This document shows positions 17,141-25,020 of a stretch of 64,000 bases of DNA, piece by piece (position 1 is the stretch's first letter; every line of letters begins with the position of its first letter). The notes beneath the pieces were generated by a model. That model had not been told where the DNA came from, ran no database searches, and saw nothing but the letters and a program-made list of their open reading frames with translations. Source of the DNA: Pelagibacterium montanilacus (GTDB taxonomy: Bacteria; Pseudomonadota; Alphaproteobacteria; Rhizobiales; Devosiaceae); contig NZ_RZMX01000032.1 of assembly GCF_003992665.1 (NCBI RefSeq), positions 1 to 64,000 of the forward strand, written 5' to 3'. The position numbers were made by a program, and so were the translations under genes.

Positions 17141-17163
17141 AGGCACGAGCGTGGATCGGAACC

Positions 17164-18066
17164 ATGAAGCACCTCAAGACCCTTCAGTGCATCAGCGATG
17201 TCGCCGGCAGCGGCTCGATCCGCCAGAGCGCCGAGCGGCTTGCCATCACGCCCTCCGCGCTCACGCGCAAGATCCAGGATTTCGAGGCCGAACTGGGCAC
17301 TCCGATCTTCGAGCGCATGCCGCAGGGGATGCGCCTCAATGCCGCCGGGGAGCTGGTGCTGCGCCACATCAGGGCCCAGCTTTCCGATTTCGAGCGCCTG
17401 CGCTCCCAGATCGCCGATCTCTCGGGCGTGCGCCGCGGCCATGTGACCATCGCCGCCAGCCAGGCCTTCGCCCACGGGCTCATCCCGCACGAGATCGGCA
17501 TCTATCGCGCGCGGCACCCGCTCGTCTCCTTTACCGTCCTGGTCCGGGACCATATCCATGCGGTCAAGGCCGTGGGGGGCTTTGAGGCCGACGTCGCCAT
17601 GGTGATCGCGCCCCCGCCCGCGCCCGAATTCCAGCCCCTGCTCGAGATCCACCAGCCGCTGTGCGCGCTCATGAGCCGGGACCATCCGCTCGCGTCCGCC
17701 AGGACGGTGCGCCTGCGCGAGTGCCTGCAATATCCCATCGCCATGCCCGGGCCGTCGCTGGCGATCCGGCACCTCCTGCAGGCCGCGATCGTGCGCGCGG
17801 CCCTGCCGGTCAACACGGTGGTGGAATCGGATTCGTTCGAGGTCCTGCGCAGCTACGCAGGCAACGAGCAGATCATCTCATTCCAGATTCGCGCCGGCAT
17901 CCCCCAGGACAGCGCCAATCTCGTCGCCCGCGAAATCGACCCCCGCGACATGCCCCCGACCCAGCTCGTCCTCGGCCAGTTGCGCGGCCGCTCCCTCTCG
18001 GTCGCCGCCGCCAAGTTCGTGGACCAGATTTCAGGCAGCCTGCACACGCGTTACGGCGGGGGATGA
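17164..18066 (+). CDS. LysR-family transcriptional regulator of the allophanate hydrolase operon
   Basis: A 300-residue protein. Residues 1-62 are the LysR winged helix (DVAGSGSIRQSAERLAITPS followed by ALTRKIQDFEAELG and FERMPQGMRLN). A coinducer-binding domain follows (GHVTIAASQAFAHGLIP onward). It is transcribed away from the allophanate hydrolase gene across a gap carrying a LysR box, the arrangement of atzR-atzDEF in s-triazine degraders. It probably activates the import and hydrolase operon in response to its nitrogen substrate. The inducer is unknown. Confidence 0.9.
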   Translation: MKHLKTLQCISDVAGSGSIRQSAERLAITPSALTRKIQDFEAELGTPIFERMPQGMRLNAAGELVLRHIRAQLSDFERLRSQIADLSGVRRGHVTIAASQAFAHGLIPHEIGIYRARHPLVSFTVLVRDHIHAVKAVGGFEADVAMVIAPPPAPEFQPLLEIHQPLCALMSRDHPLASARTVRLRECLQYPIAMPGPSLAIRHLLQAAIVRAALPVNTVVESDSFEVLRSYAGNEQIISFQIRAGIPQDSANLVAREIDPRDMPPTQLVLGQLRGRSLSVAAAKFVDQISGSLHTRYGGG

Positions 18067-18121
18067 AGGCGGGCACGCCATTTTCTTGCGCTCTTGCAGA
18101 GCAATGCCTTTTGTCCGCACC

Positions 18122-18283
18122 TCACTGCGGAGGAGGATCACCATACCTGGCACGCTCCTCGGCGCGTCGCCGACGTTCGGCAAGCGTACCGGCTAACCAA
18201 AGCACGAACAGCCATAACGGCGCCCCGAGAATGATCACTGCAATGATCGCTAAGAGAACGACCGCCAAAAGTCCGAAAATCAT
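18122..18283 (-). CDS. Small single-pass membrane protein, 53 residues
   Basis: An ATG at 18283 opens a 53-codon frame. Residues 2-33 form a strongly hydrophobic segment (IFGLLAVVLLAIIAVIILG, then LWLFVLWLAG), followed by a basic, arginine-rich cytosolic tail (ERRRRAEERARYGDPPPQ). Positively charged residues directly after the helix, and a proline-rich end, are typical of real small membrane proteins. No strong Shine-Dalgarno sequence is visible. I do not recognise a family. The call rests on the coherent hydrophobic-then-basic pattern. Confidence 0.5.
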   Translation of the reverse strand: MIFGLLAVVLLAIIAVIILGAPLWLFVLWLAGTLAERRRRAEERARYGDPPPQ

Positions 18284-18586
18284 GTGACCGTTCTAACGCG
18301 GACTGCCCGCAACACATAGCTGGCCGCTGAACTCTCTGGTCGTGCGGCTCGACAACAAGGAGCGGGTGGTCGTCGCCCTGTCCCGTCCCCGCGACGGGGT
18401 ACGCCTGCATTATGGCCGGGACCGGTTTGCGACACGTGAGAAATTGATCCGCACCCTTTCGCGGCAGCGGCTGAAGGACACTACACGCGACTATGGAGCG
18501 CCAGAGCAGATGCCTGTGCGCACCCCGGGTCGTAACGCCAATCTGGTGGCCCCTCCCCGCCAGGAGAATTTCCATGAGAGTGGAAA
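18284..18586. other. Gap without a recognisable gene
   Basis: About 300 bases between the small membrane protein and the TetR gene. A plus-strand frame from 18342 contains a coherent-looking stretch (VVRLDNKERVVVALSRPRDG, then LHYGRDRFATREKLIRTL) that could be the remains of a gene, but I cannot assign it and no good start signal precedes it. No promoter or repeat is evident. Confidence 0.3.
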
Positions 18587-19237
18587 TCAACCATCGCGCG
18601 GCACGACTTGGACTGTTGCGGACCCGGCGCGTTCCTCACCGACATAGGACGCAATCAAGGTGTCGAATGCCTGGCGCGTGATCCTGTTGTGGTCGCTGGA
18701 ATAGCCCAAAGTTGCAACAAAACTCCAATGCGCGTGCATCATGGAAACGAAAAGGAATGACAATTCCTCGCGGGCCTTTGCATTCAGGTGCGGATGCGCA
18801 ACGGCCAATTCGTGAGTGATGACGTGTCTGAGCGTCTTGTACAATTCACGCAGGCGATCTTTTAGAGGTTCTGATCCGACGGCATACGCAAAGAAGACAT
18901 CATACACCTCAAGGTTATCCGGCAGGGCATGGCCGTCCGCCGCGCCGAAGAAAAAATCGAGGAAGAACTCCAGTCTGCCAACCTGCCCGACCTTCACAAT
19001 TCCGGTGGTCAGTATCTCCTGATAGACCAGCATAAGGTGTTCACAGAGGTCGACCATCAGGTCGTCGAGGGTGGAATAGTAATACCTCACCAACTGGCGC
19101 GACAGTCCCGCTTCACCGGCTATTGCGTCAAACGAGAATGCCTGCAGTCCCCGCTTCCTGAGGAGTTTCGTTGCGGCATCCAGTATCTGGGTTTTCTTGT
19201 CACGGGTCTCGGCGCCTTTCCTGGACTGGGCACTCAT
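18587..19237 (-). CDS. TetR/AcrR-family transcriptional regulator
   Basis: A 216-residue protein. The N-terminal TetR helix-turn-helix is KKTQILDAATKLLRKRGLQA followed by FDAIAGEAGLSRQLVRYYYS (about residues 14-56); the rest is the helical ligand domain. The DNA is less GC-rich than neighbouring genes, which suggests later acquisition. It is a single gene facing away from the autotransporter 536 bases upstream. Control of that adhesin is possible but not shown. Confidence 0.88.
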   Translation of the reverse strand: MSAQSRKGAETRDKKTQILDAATKLLRKRGLQAFSFDAIAGEAGLSRQLVRYYYSTLDDLMVDLCEHLMLVYQEILTTGIVKVGQVGRLEFFLDFFFGAADGHALPDNLEVYDVFFAYAVGSEPLKDRLRELYKTLRHVITHELAVAHPHLNAKAREELSFLFVSMMHAHWSFVATLGYSSDHNRITRQAFDTLIASYVGEERAGSATVQVVPRDG

Positions 19238-19773
19238 TCATTGATCTCCCGAGAGCGCACGGGGGGGTCACCACCCCCGACCGCAATTCACCTGCTCGTC
19301 ACTAGGCCAGAAGCGCGGCGGACCTGCCGCCTTCTTGCGGTCCTGCAAAATGAAGGCTGAACACGCGGTTTGGCTGCCCATGCGTTCGCCGCCAATAAAC
19401 CCGTCGGCAATCGTGCAGATTGTCAAGACCATGCGTGCCTGGCGGACACCGATGTGTGCGGAATTTGCAGGCGTGCGTTCGCACCAACCCCGACTCGTCA
19501 GACAGTAGAATTTTCCCATCTCACGAGAAGGTCCAGACCCCCTTGCAATTTGAAAGTGGATCAAATCGACGCTTGGATGTCCTCATAATCTAACCAACTG
19601 AAAGACAAAGTTTTATTCTGCGCGTGTCTTTCGGTACGTGCAGATTTTTTTCAAAATGAAAACCGGACAATTGGTTGATCAAATCGTCGCGCTCAATACA
19701 CTTCCGATAACGCCTCGCGAGGCGGATATTTTTGGGGCGACACCACGTTGTCGACAGCGGGGGTACTACGATA
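19238..19773. promoter_or_regulatory. AT-rich intergenic region with two dyads before the autotransporter gene
   Basis: There is no gene in this 536-base gap. Two dyads stand out. GAAAGACA (19600-19607) and TGTCTTTC (19625-19632) are exact arms that extend to 11 bp with one G-T pair, around a 17-base loop. CGCCTCGCGAGGCG (19711-19724) is a 14-base perfect palindrome about 50 bases before the autotransporter ATG. Either could be an operator or an mRNA leader structure. Confidence 0.4.
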
Positions 19774-22700
19774 ATGACGGGCAATTGTCGCAAGACGGGC
19801 AGCTTCAGCTTTCTGATGGCCGGCACTTCTCCAACCGCACTTCTCGCCGGGTTCGCGATCGCGGTACTGGCAGGGAGTTCGGCGGCGCAGGCGCAGGCCA
19901 ATTTCTACAACGAAGGCGCCACTGACAGCTGGTTCGACACCGACAACTGGTCGGCGGACGATGCCCCCACCCCGGCAACTCCGTTTGACGCATACCTCTA
20001 TTCCGGTACTGCTGTCATTGATGGCCAGGCGGCCGAAACGGGCGATTTGCACCTGACATACAATTCCAACCAGACGGCCGCGATCGCCATCCGGAACGGC
20101 GGCGTACTGACATCCACGGACTGGGCATTTATGGCGAACCAGGCCAATAGCGTCGCCACCATGACGGTCCGCGATGCCGGATCGCGCTGGGACGTCGCCG
20201 GATCGATTTCAGTGGGCACCTACGGCACCGGCCAATTGAACGTCCAGAGCGGCGCCGTCGTCACCTCGACCAGCCAGATCGTTCTTGGCGGCGAGGCATC
20301 CGGATCAGGGACGATGATTGTTTCCGGTGCAGGCGCGATGTTCAGCGCCGGTGCAGGCTTTGCCGCCTTCATCGGCAACAGAGGTGCCGGTCGTCTTGTC
20401 GTGGAGGATGGCGGCACGTTCACCACGGAGCGGCTGCAGCTGGGAAGCGGACCTACGGGCACCGGCTCGGTTCTGATCACCGGTCCCGGGTCGACGGTGA
20501 TCGCAACGCGCGATGCCGCCGTCATCTTCAACGACTCCAGCCTCACCATATCCGACGGCGGGACGCTGCGCGTTGACGATGGTACGGGCCTGATCACCGT
20601 CAGCAATGTCGGCACCGGCGGGGCGTCGGCATTCAACATCGGCGCGGAGTCGGGCGCTACCGCGGCAGCCGCCGGTGTGGTGGAAGCCGGCCAGGTCTAC
20701 CTCACTGCCCTCGGCGCGCGCCTCGTCTTCAACCACACGGACACAGCCTACGAGTTTGCCCCGGATATCTGGGGTTATGGCGACCTGGTCGGCGACCTGA
20801 TCCTGGAATCGGGAACGACGCGGCTCACAGGTGACGGCGCGACCTACTTCAGTGGCCAGACCACAGTCGGGGATGCTACGCTCGAAGTCACCGGTTCCCT
20901 CGGCGGCACCATCGTCATCGAAGGTCAGGGCACGCTCGGTGGCACCGGTACGCTCGGCGCGGTGACGATCGAGGACGGCGGCACGATCGCGCCCGGCATG
21001 AGTGCCGGCACGCTGACCATGGATTCGCTCGTCCTCAACGACACCTCGGTCCTCAAGTTCGAACTCGGCACGCCGGGCACGACGGTCGGCAACGATCTGA
21101 TCGTGGTAACGGGCGACCTGACGCTCGATGGCCAGCTCAACGTCACCGAGCTGCCGAATTTCGGCAATGGGGTCTACTCGCTGATCCAGTACGGCACGCT
21201 TGTTGCCGACCACGGGCTCGAGCAGGGCTTGGTGCCGGCAGGCTACACCTATGGCATCAACGCCGGCACCATCATCCAGGACACGGTGACCCTGTCGGTC
21301 TCGGGCGGTGCGGCCGGCAATATCAAGTACTGGGACGGGGACGACGCGGGCAACGCCGGCAATGGCGATATCGACGGCGGCGCCGGCATCTGGAGAGCGG
21401 CCAGCACCAACTGGACCGACGGAGCGGGCATGGCCGAAGACGCCTGGGGCGGCGAATTCGCGATCTTCGGCGGAACCTCCGGAACGGTCGAAGTGGAAGG
21501 CGCGCAGACCTTCACCGGCATGCAGTTTCTGGTCGATGGCTACGAGATCGTCGAGGGAGCGGGGGGCGCGTTGATCACCGACACGGCGGCGACAGACATG
21601 CGCGTCGGTTCCGGCCTGACGGCCACCATCTCCGCGCCGATCTCAGGCACGGGCGGCATTGTCAAGCAGCAGGGCGGCACGCTCACGCTTTCCGGCAGCA
21701 ACACCTACAGCGGCGGCACAACGATCGATGATGGCACGCTGCGGATCGGCGACGGCGGCACGAGCGGCGCCGTCGTCGGAGATATCCTCAACAACGCCTC
21801 GCTGGTCTTCGACCGGTCGAACGACTTCATCTATGCCGACATCATCTCCGGCACTGGCACCCTGACCAAGTCCGGCGCCGGCATGCTGACGCTTTCAAGC
21901 AGCCAGAACAGTCTCTCTGGCGCCACAAGCATCAATGCGGGCACGCTGAACCTGTTCGGCTCGCTGACCTCTTCGGTCATCAGTGTCAATTCGGGCGGCA
22001 CGCTGGTTGGCATTGGTCAATTCGGCAGCATTATCGTGAACGCCGGTGGTACGCTCGCATCGTTGAACTCCGTGGGCTCGATGAACGTAGCAGGCAGTGT
22101 CACCTTCAACGAAGATTCGACCTTTAGAGTGGAGCTGAACGACAGCGGCGGGGTCAACAACAATGTCGTGGCCGATACAGCACTGATCAGAAGTGGCGCG
22201 ATCTTCCGGGTGGTGCCACAGAACGCGGGCGCCGATGGCACCACCTACACGCCAGACACGATCTACACGATCATCACAACCGATCCGGACGGGCTCACCG
22301 TCGAGCCGGGTGGCCCCACGATCGAAGATACGTTCGCCTTCCTCGATTTCACCGGGAGCCATGACGAACAGAACTACTACCTGACCAGCAGCTCCGTCGC
22401 GTCCTCGTTCTGTCTGCCGGGCACGAGTTTCAACCAGTGCTCGACCGGCGAGGCCGTGCGCGCCCTGGGGACAGGCAACCCGGCCTTCGATGCCGTCGTG
22501 GACATGAACCAAGCCGATGCCAGTGCGGCGTTCGACGCCCTTTCAGGCGAGATTCACGCCTCCGGCCAGCACGTCATTGACCAGACCTTTGCGCTGTTCT
22601 CGGGCGTGTTGGGCACGAAAGGGGCCATTGGACGCCCTGAGGCCGTGACCATGCCGCTCGGCTACGGCGCAGGCGCGCGCAACGGGCCGGGCATCGTCGC

Positions 22701-23577
22701 AATCGATGATGCGATCGACAGCCTCAACCTGCAGCAGGGGACGGCGGCCTGGCTGGCGCCCTTGGGCGGGCGCGGAACGGTGCACGCCGATGGCAACGCG
22801 GCCCAGCTCGACTGGTCGGCCGCGGGCCTTGCCGGCGGCTATGAGACAGCGATCGAGACCGGAACCGGCTCGGCCTTTGGCGGCGTCGCCCTCGGCTATA
22901 CCCGAAGCCACGGCGCGGTCGCCGCCCGCCAGTCGACGCTGGATGTCGATGGGTTCCATGCCGGCATCTATGGCGGCTGGGTCGATGGGCCTTGGTCGGT
23001 AAACGGCTCGGTGGGTGTGGCGGTCAACCACACCTCCACCGAACGCCGCATCAGCTTTGGCGGCATCGACGAGACGGCAAGAGCGGACTACTGGAGTCAG
23101 GCCGTGCGGCTGGCGGGCGAGGTGGCCTATGGCTTGGAGTTCGACGCGCGCACCACGCTCTCGCCGCTGTTCACCCTGGACGCCGGATGGTCGGGACATG
23201 GGGGCTTCACCGAAACCGGCGCCGGTGCGCTGAACCTGAGCGGTGCCGCCGAGACCTGGGCCCGGTTCGATGCCGGCATCGGTCTGGCCGTCACCCATGT
23301 GGTTCCCACCGAGCATGGCAAGGTAACGCTCGATGGTCGCCTTGTCTGGCAGCATGCCTTTGCCGATGGGGTGCCTGACCAGACGATGGCATTCGCGGAT
23401 AGCCCGACGGGCTTTGAGGTGCACGGCCCGGACGGGGGACGTGACCGCCTGCGGTTGGGTCTGGGTGTCGCCTTGGAGGCCACCGACGAGATCACCGTCC
23501 GCGCCGGCTATGAGGGCGTATTCTCGTCAGGCCAGGATTCCCAGGCGGTCCGCTTCGGCCTCAACATGAAGTTCTGA
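19774..23577 (+). CDS. Type Va autotransporter (adhesin-like, beta-helix passenger)
   Basis: A 1267-residue outer-membrane protein. A long signal peptide ends near ...GSSAAQAQA. The passenger is built of short Gly/Thr-rich repeats typical of beta-helices, including the autotransporter-associated repeat GGTLTLSGSNTYSGGTTIDD. A two-cysteine linker (SFCLPGTSFNQCSTGEAVRAL) and SGEIHAS lead to a C-terminal beta-barrel of about 280 residues ending in the aromatic MKF needed for BAM assembly. ATG 19774 is chosen over an upstream in-frame start because it opens the signal. The protein is surface-exposed; a role in adhesion or biofilm is inferred. An IalB-like gene follows after seven bases. Confidence 0.9.
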   Translation: MTGNCRKTGSFSFLMAGTSPTALLAGFAIAVLAGSSAAQAQANFYNEGATDSWFDTDNWSADDAPTPATPFDAYLYSGTAVIDGQAAETGDLHLTYNSNQTAAIAIRNGGVLTSTDWAFMANQANSVATMTVRDAGSRWDVAGSISVGTYGTGQLNVQSGAVVTSTSQIVLGGEASGSGTMIVSGAGAMFSAGAGFAAFIGNRGAGRLVVEDGGTFTTERLQLGSGPTGTGSVLITGPGSTVIATRDAAVIFNDSSLTISDGGTLRVDDGTGLITVSNVGTGGASAFNIGAESGATAAAAGVVEAGQVYLTALGARLVFNHTDTAYEFAPDIWGYGDLVGDLILESGTTRLTGDGATYFSGQTTVGDATLEVTGSLGGTIVIEGQGTLGGTGTLGAVTIEDGGTIAPGMSAGTLTMDSLVLNDTSVLKFELGTPGTTVGNDLIVVTGDLTLDGQLNVTELPNFGNGVYSLIQYGTLVADHGLEQGLVPAGYTYGINAGTIIQDTVTLSVSGGAAGNIKYWDGDDAGNAGNGDIDGGAGIWRAASTNWTDGAGMAEDAWGGEFAIFGGTSGTVEVEGAQTFTGMQFLVDGYEIVEGAGGALITDTAATDMRVGSGLTATISAPISGTGGIVKQQGGTLTLSGSNTYSGGTTIDDGTLRIGDGGTSGAVVGDILNNASLVFDRSNDFIYADIISGTGTLTKSGAGMLTLSSSQNSLSGATSINAGTLNLFGSLTSSVISVNSGGTLVGIGQFGSIIVNAGGTLASLNSVGSMNVAGSVTFNEDSTFRVELNDSGGVNNNVVADTALIRSGAIFRVVPQNAGADGTTYTPDTIYTIITTDPDGLTVEPGGPTIEDTFAFLDFTGSHDEQNYYLTSSSVASSFCLPGTSFNQCSTGEAVRALGTGNPAFDAVVDMNQADASAAFDALSGEIHASGQHVIDQTFALFSGVLGTKGAIGRPEAVTMPLGYGAGARNGPGIVAIDDAIDSLNLQQGTAAWLAPLGGRGTVHADGNAAQLDWSAAGLAGGYETAIETGTGSAFGGVALGYTRSHGAVAARQSTLDVDGFHAGIYGGWVDGPWSVNGSVGVAVNHTSTERRISFGGIDETARADYWSQAVRLAGEVAYGLEFDARTTLSPLFTLDAGWSGHGGFTETGAGALNLSGAAETWARFDAGIGLAVTHVVPTEHGKVTLDGRLVWQHAFADGVPDQTMAFADSPTGFEVHGPDGGRDRLRLGLGVALEATDEITVRAGYEGVFSSGQDSQAVRFGLNMKF

Positions 23578-23584
23578 GGGTGCA

Positions 23585-24130
23585 ATGATCAAAACGCCCG
23601 AGCCCCGTCTGGCCCGTGCCGCCTCCCTCGCACTGACTCTGGCGTTGGGATGGACAGGGTCGGTCCCGGCCCAAGGGCTGCCCGGCGGGGCCAATTCGCT
23701 GAACGAGACGCATGGTGACTGGACGGTAGCCTGCGTCGCGCCGGAGGGCGTGGCACGCTGCGCCATGACCCAGACGCAGGTGCAGGGCGAGAGCCGCGAG
23801 CGCGTCCTCGCCATCGAACTGACGACAGCCGACGGCGGTGACGGCGTGACCGGCCTCCTCGTCCTGCCGTTCGGGCTCAACCTCGACGCTGGCATCACGC
23901 TTGCCATCGATGAGGCAACCGAACTCGACCCGCGACGCTTTTCCACCTGCCTCCCGGCCGGTTGCCTCGTGCCTATCGCATTCGACGGCAACGCCTACGC
24001 CAGGCTCCGCGCCGGAACCACGGTTATGGTCAGGGCCAACGCCAATGGCAGCACACCGGAGGTCACCTTCACCGTCTCCCTCAACGGGTTCGCCTCCGCG
24101 TCAAGCCGCCTGGACCAGTTGGGGCAGTAG
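23585..24130 (+). CDS. Invasion-associated locus B (IalB)-family periplasmic protein
   Basis: A 181-residue protein with a signal peptide (to about residue 30) followed by the family core: GDWTVACVAPEGVARCAM and, later, FSTCLPAGCLVPIAFD. The paired cysteines are conserved in the family. AGGG precedes the ATG, and the autotransporter stop codon is seven bases upstream, so the two are co-expressed. IalB proteins in Bartonella and Brucella sit in the envelope and affect erythrocyte entry; in free-living relatives their role is unclear. Pairing with an autotransporter suggests a periplasmic chaperone or partner role, which is inference. Confidence 0.85.
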   Translation: MIKTPEPRLARAASLALTLALGWTGSVPAQGLPGGANSLNETHGDWTVACVAPEGVARCAMTQTQVQGESRERVLAIELTTADGGDGVTGLLVLPFGLNLDAGITLAIDEATELDPRRFSTCLPAGCLVPIAFDGNAYARLRAGTTVMVRANANGSTPEVTFTVSLNGFASASSRLDQLGQ

Positions 24131-24159
24131 TGGCGAATGGATGCAGCCATCTGCGGCCG

Positions 24160-24396
24160 GCGAGGTGGGCGAAAGCATCTCGACTTTCCTGCGCCGGTGC
24201 CGCGAGCGTTCATAGCCAGCCGCGTGGGCGAGGGCCCGGGCCACGTCTTCGTCGAGGTCACGTGGGATCTTGCGGGCGGGGGTGTTTGGGTAGCAGGGAC
24301 GTGATCGTCGAGCCGGAACTCGTAGAACAGTTGCGCCGGCTCGACCTCCACCCCCGTCAGCCTCGCGTCCTCGTGCACCTCAACAGGAGCACGCAA
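24160..24396 (-). pseudogene. IS1182-type transposase relic with internal deletion
   Basis: Two conserved ends of a DDE transposase survive. The N-terminal piece reads AQLFYEFRLDDHVP (24296-24342). It is joined directly, and out of frame, to the C-terminal piece YPNTPARKIPRDLDEDVARAL, then RRRKVEML. In full-length IS1182-family enzymes these pieces are several hundred residues apart and continue as FAHLKRIL. Here one base is missing after KVEML, and the match ends after AHL. The whole catalytic core is gone. No inverted repeats were found. It is a fossil of past insertion beside the autotransporter locus. Confidence 0.75.
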
Positions 24397-24544
24397 TCAC
24401 GACAACGCCGCCCGATCGACCGCCGACTAGAGCATAGCGGACACAGCGAACAGTATGCGTGGACTTTGCCAACGCGTAACCAGGTCGGTAGCGTGCCACC
24501 GTGCGAAATGCGGGCCAAATTTGAGGGAGTGGAGAGCTAAGTGC

Positions 24545-24618
24545 TGGAGCGGGTGAAGGGAATCGAACCCTCGTCGTAAGCTTGGGAAGCTTCTGCTCTA
24601 CCATTGAGCTACACCCGC
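24545..24618 (-). tRNA. tRNA-Gly (anticodon CCC)
   Basis: A complete cloverleaf on the minus strand: acceptor GCGGGTG pairs with CACCCGC, the D-loop region is TAGCTCAATGGTAGAGC, the anticodon loop TTCCCAA gives CCC, the T-arm contains GGTTCGATTCC, and the 3' end TCCA is encoded. The outermost pair of the anticodon stem is mismatched (G-A). A 14-base palindrome, GGGCGAATTCGCCC, lies just upstream at 24634-24647. Confidence 0.95.
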
Positions 24619-25020
24619 TTGCCCGCTCTAATTGGGCGAATTCGCCCTTTGCGTCAAGATGGTCCGCACAAGGTGCAACACCGGTCGTTTCAGGGCAGAA
24701 GGGCGGGCCAAGGCTGGCCGCCCCCTTCCCGCCACATTAGCGATAGCCAATCACCCCCTTGTTTTTGCGCGCTCAAGATGGTTTAACCCTGCAGTCGCGA
24801 CCTTTTCTGCAAGGCCATGCTCAATATCCTCTTGAGCGGACCGACTGTTGAAGGTCGACAACTGAATGCCTATTCTGTGATAATACATGATGATTACGCA
24901 CAGAGGTCGCTGCACGGATCGCAGAAACTGACCCAATTGAATCAAGAATGCTTTTTTGACGCGGCGGCAGAAAGCCACCGGGTCGCAATGACTTGTCTTT
25001 AACAGCCATAATGGGGGCTC
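24619..25020. promoter_or_regulatory. Promoter region of proVWX
   Basis: This is a 402-base AT-richer gap. A plausible sigma-70 promoter is TTGAAG (24848-24853), 17 bases, TATTCT (24871-24876); GATAAT at 24879-24884 is an alternative -10. A dyad, GTTG-N8-CAAC, overlaps the -35. Nothing else coding is seen. Osmotic control would be expected for this operon. Confidence 0.4.

Noticed and set aside
18357-18368. Partial match to the 3' end of tRNA-Gly (GGAGCGGGTG) as an integration site pair
   Set aside because: Only about 10 identical bases in GC-rich DNA, with no integrase; chance is sufficient.
18138-18590. 150-codon minus-strand frame overlapping the small membrane protein
   Set aside because: No motif, no start signal, atypical composition; the 53-residue frame is more protein-like.
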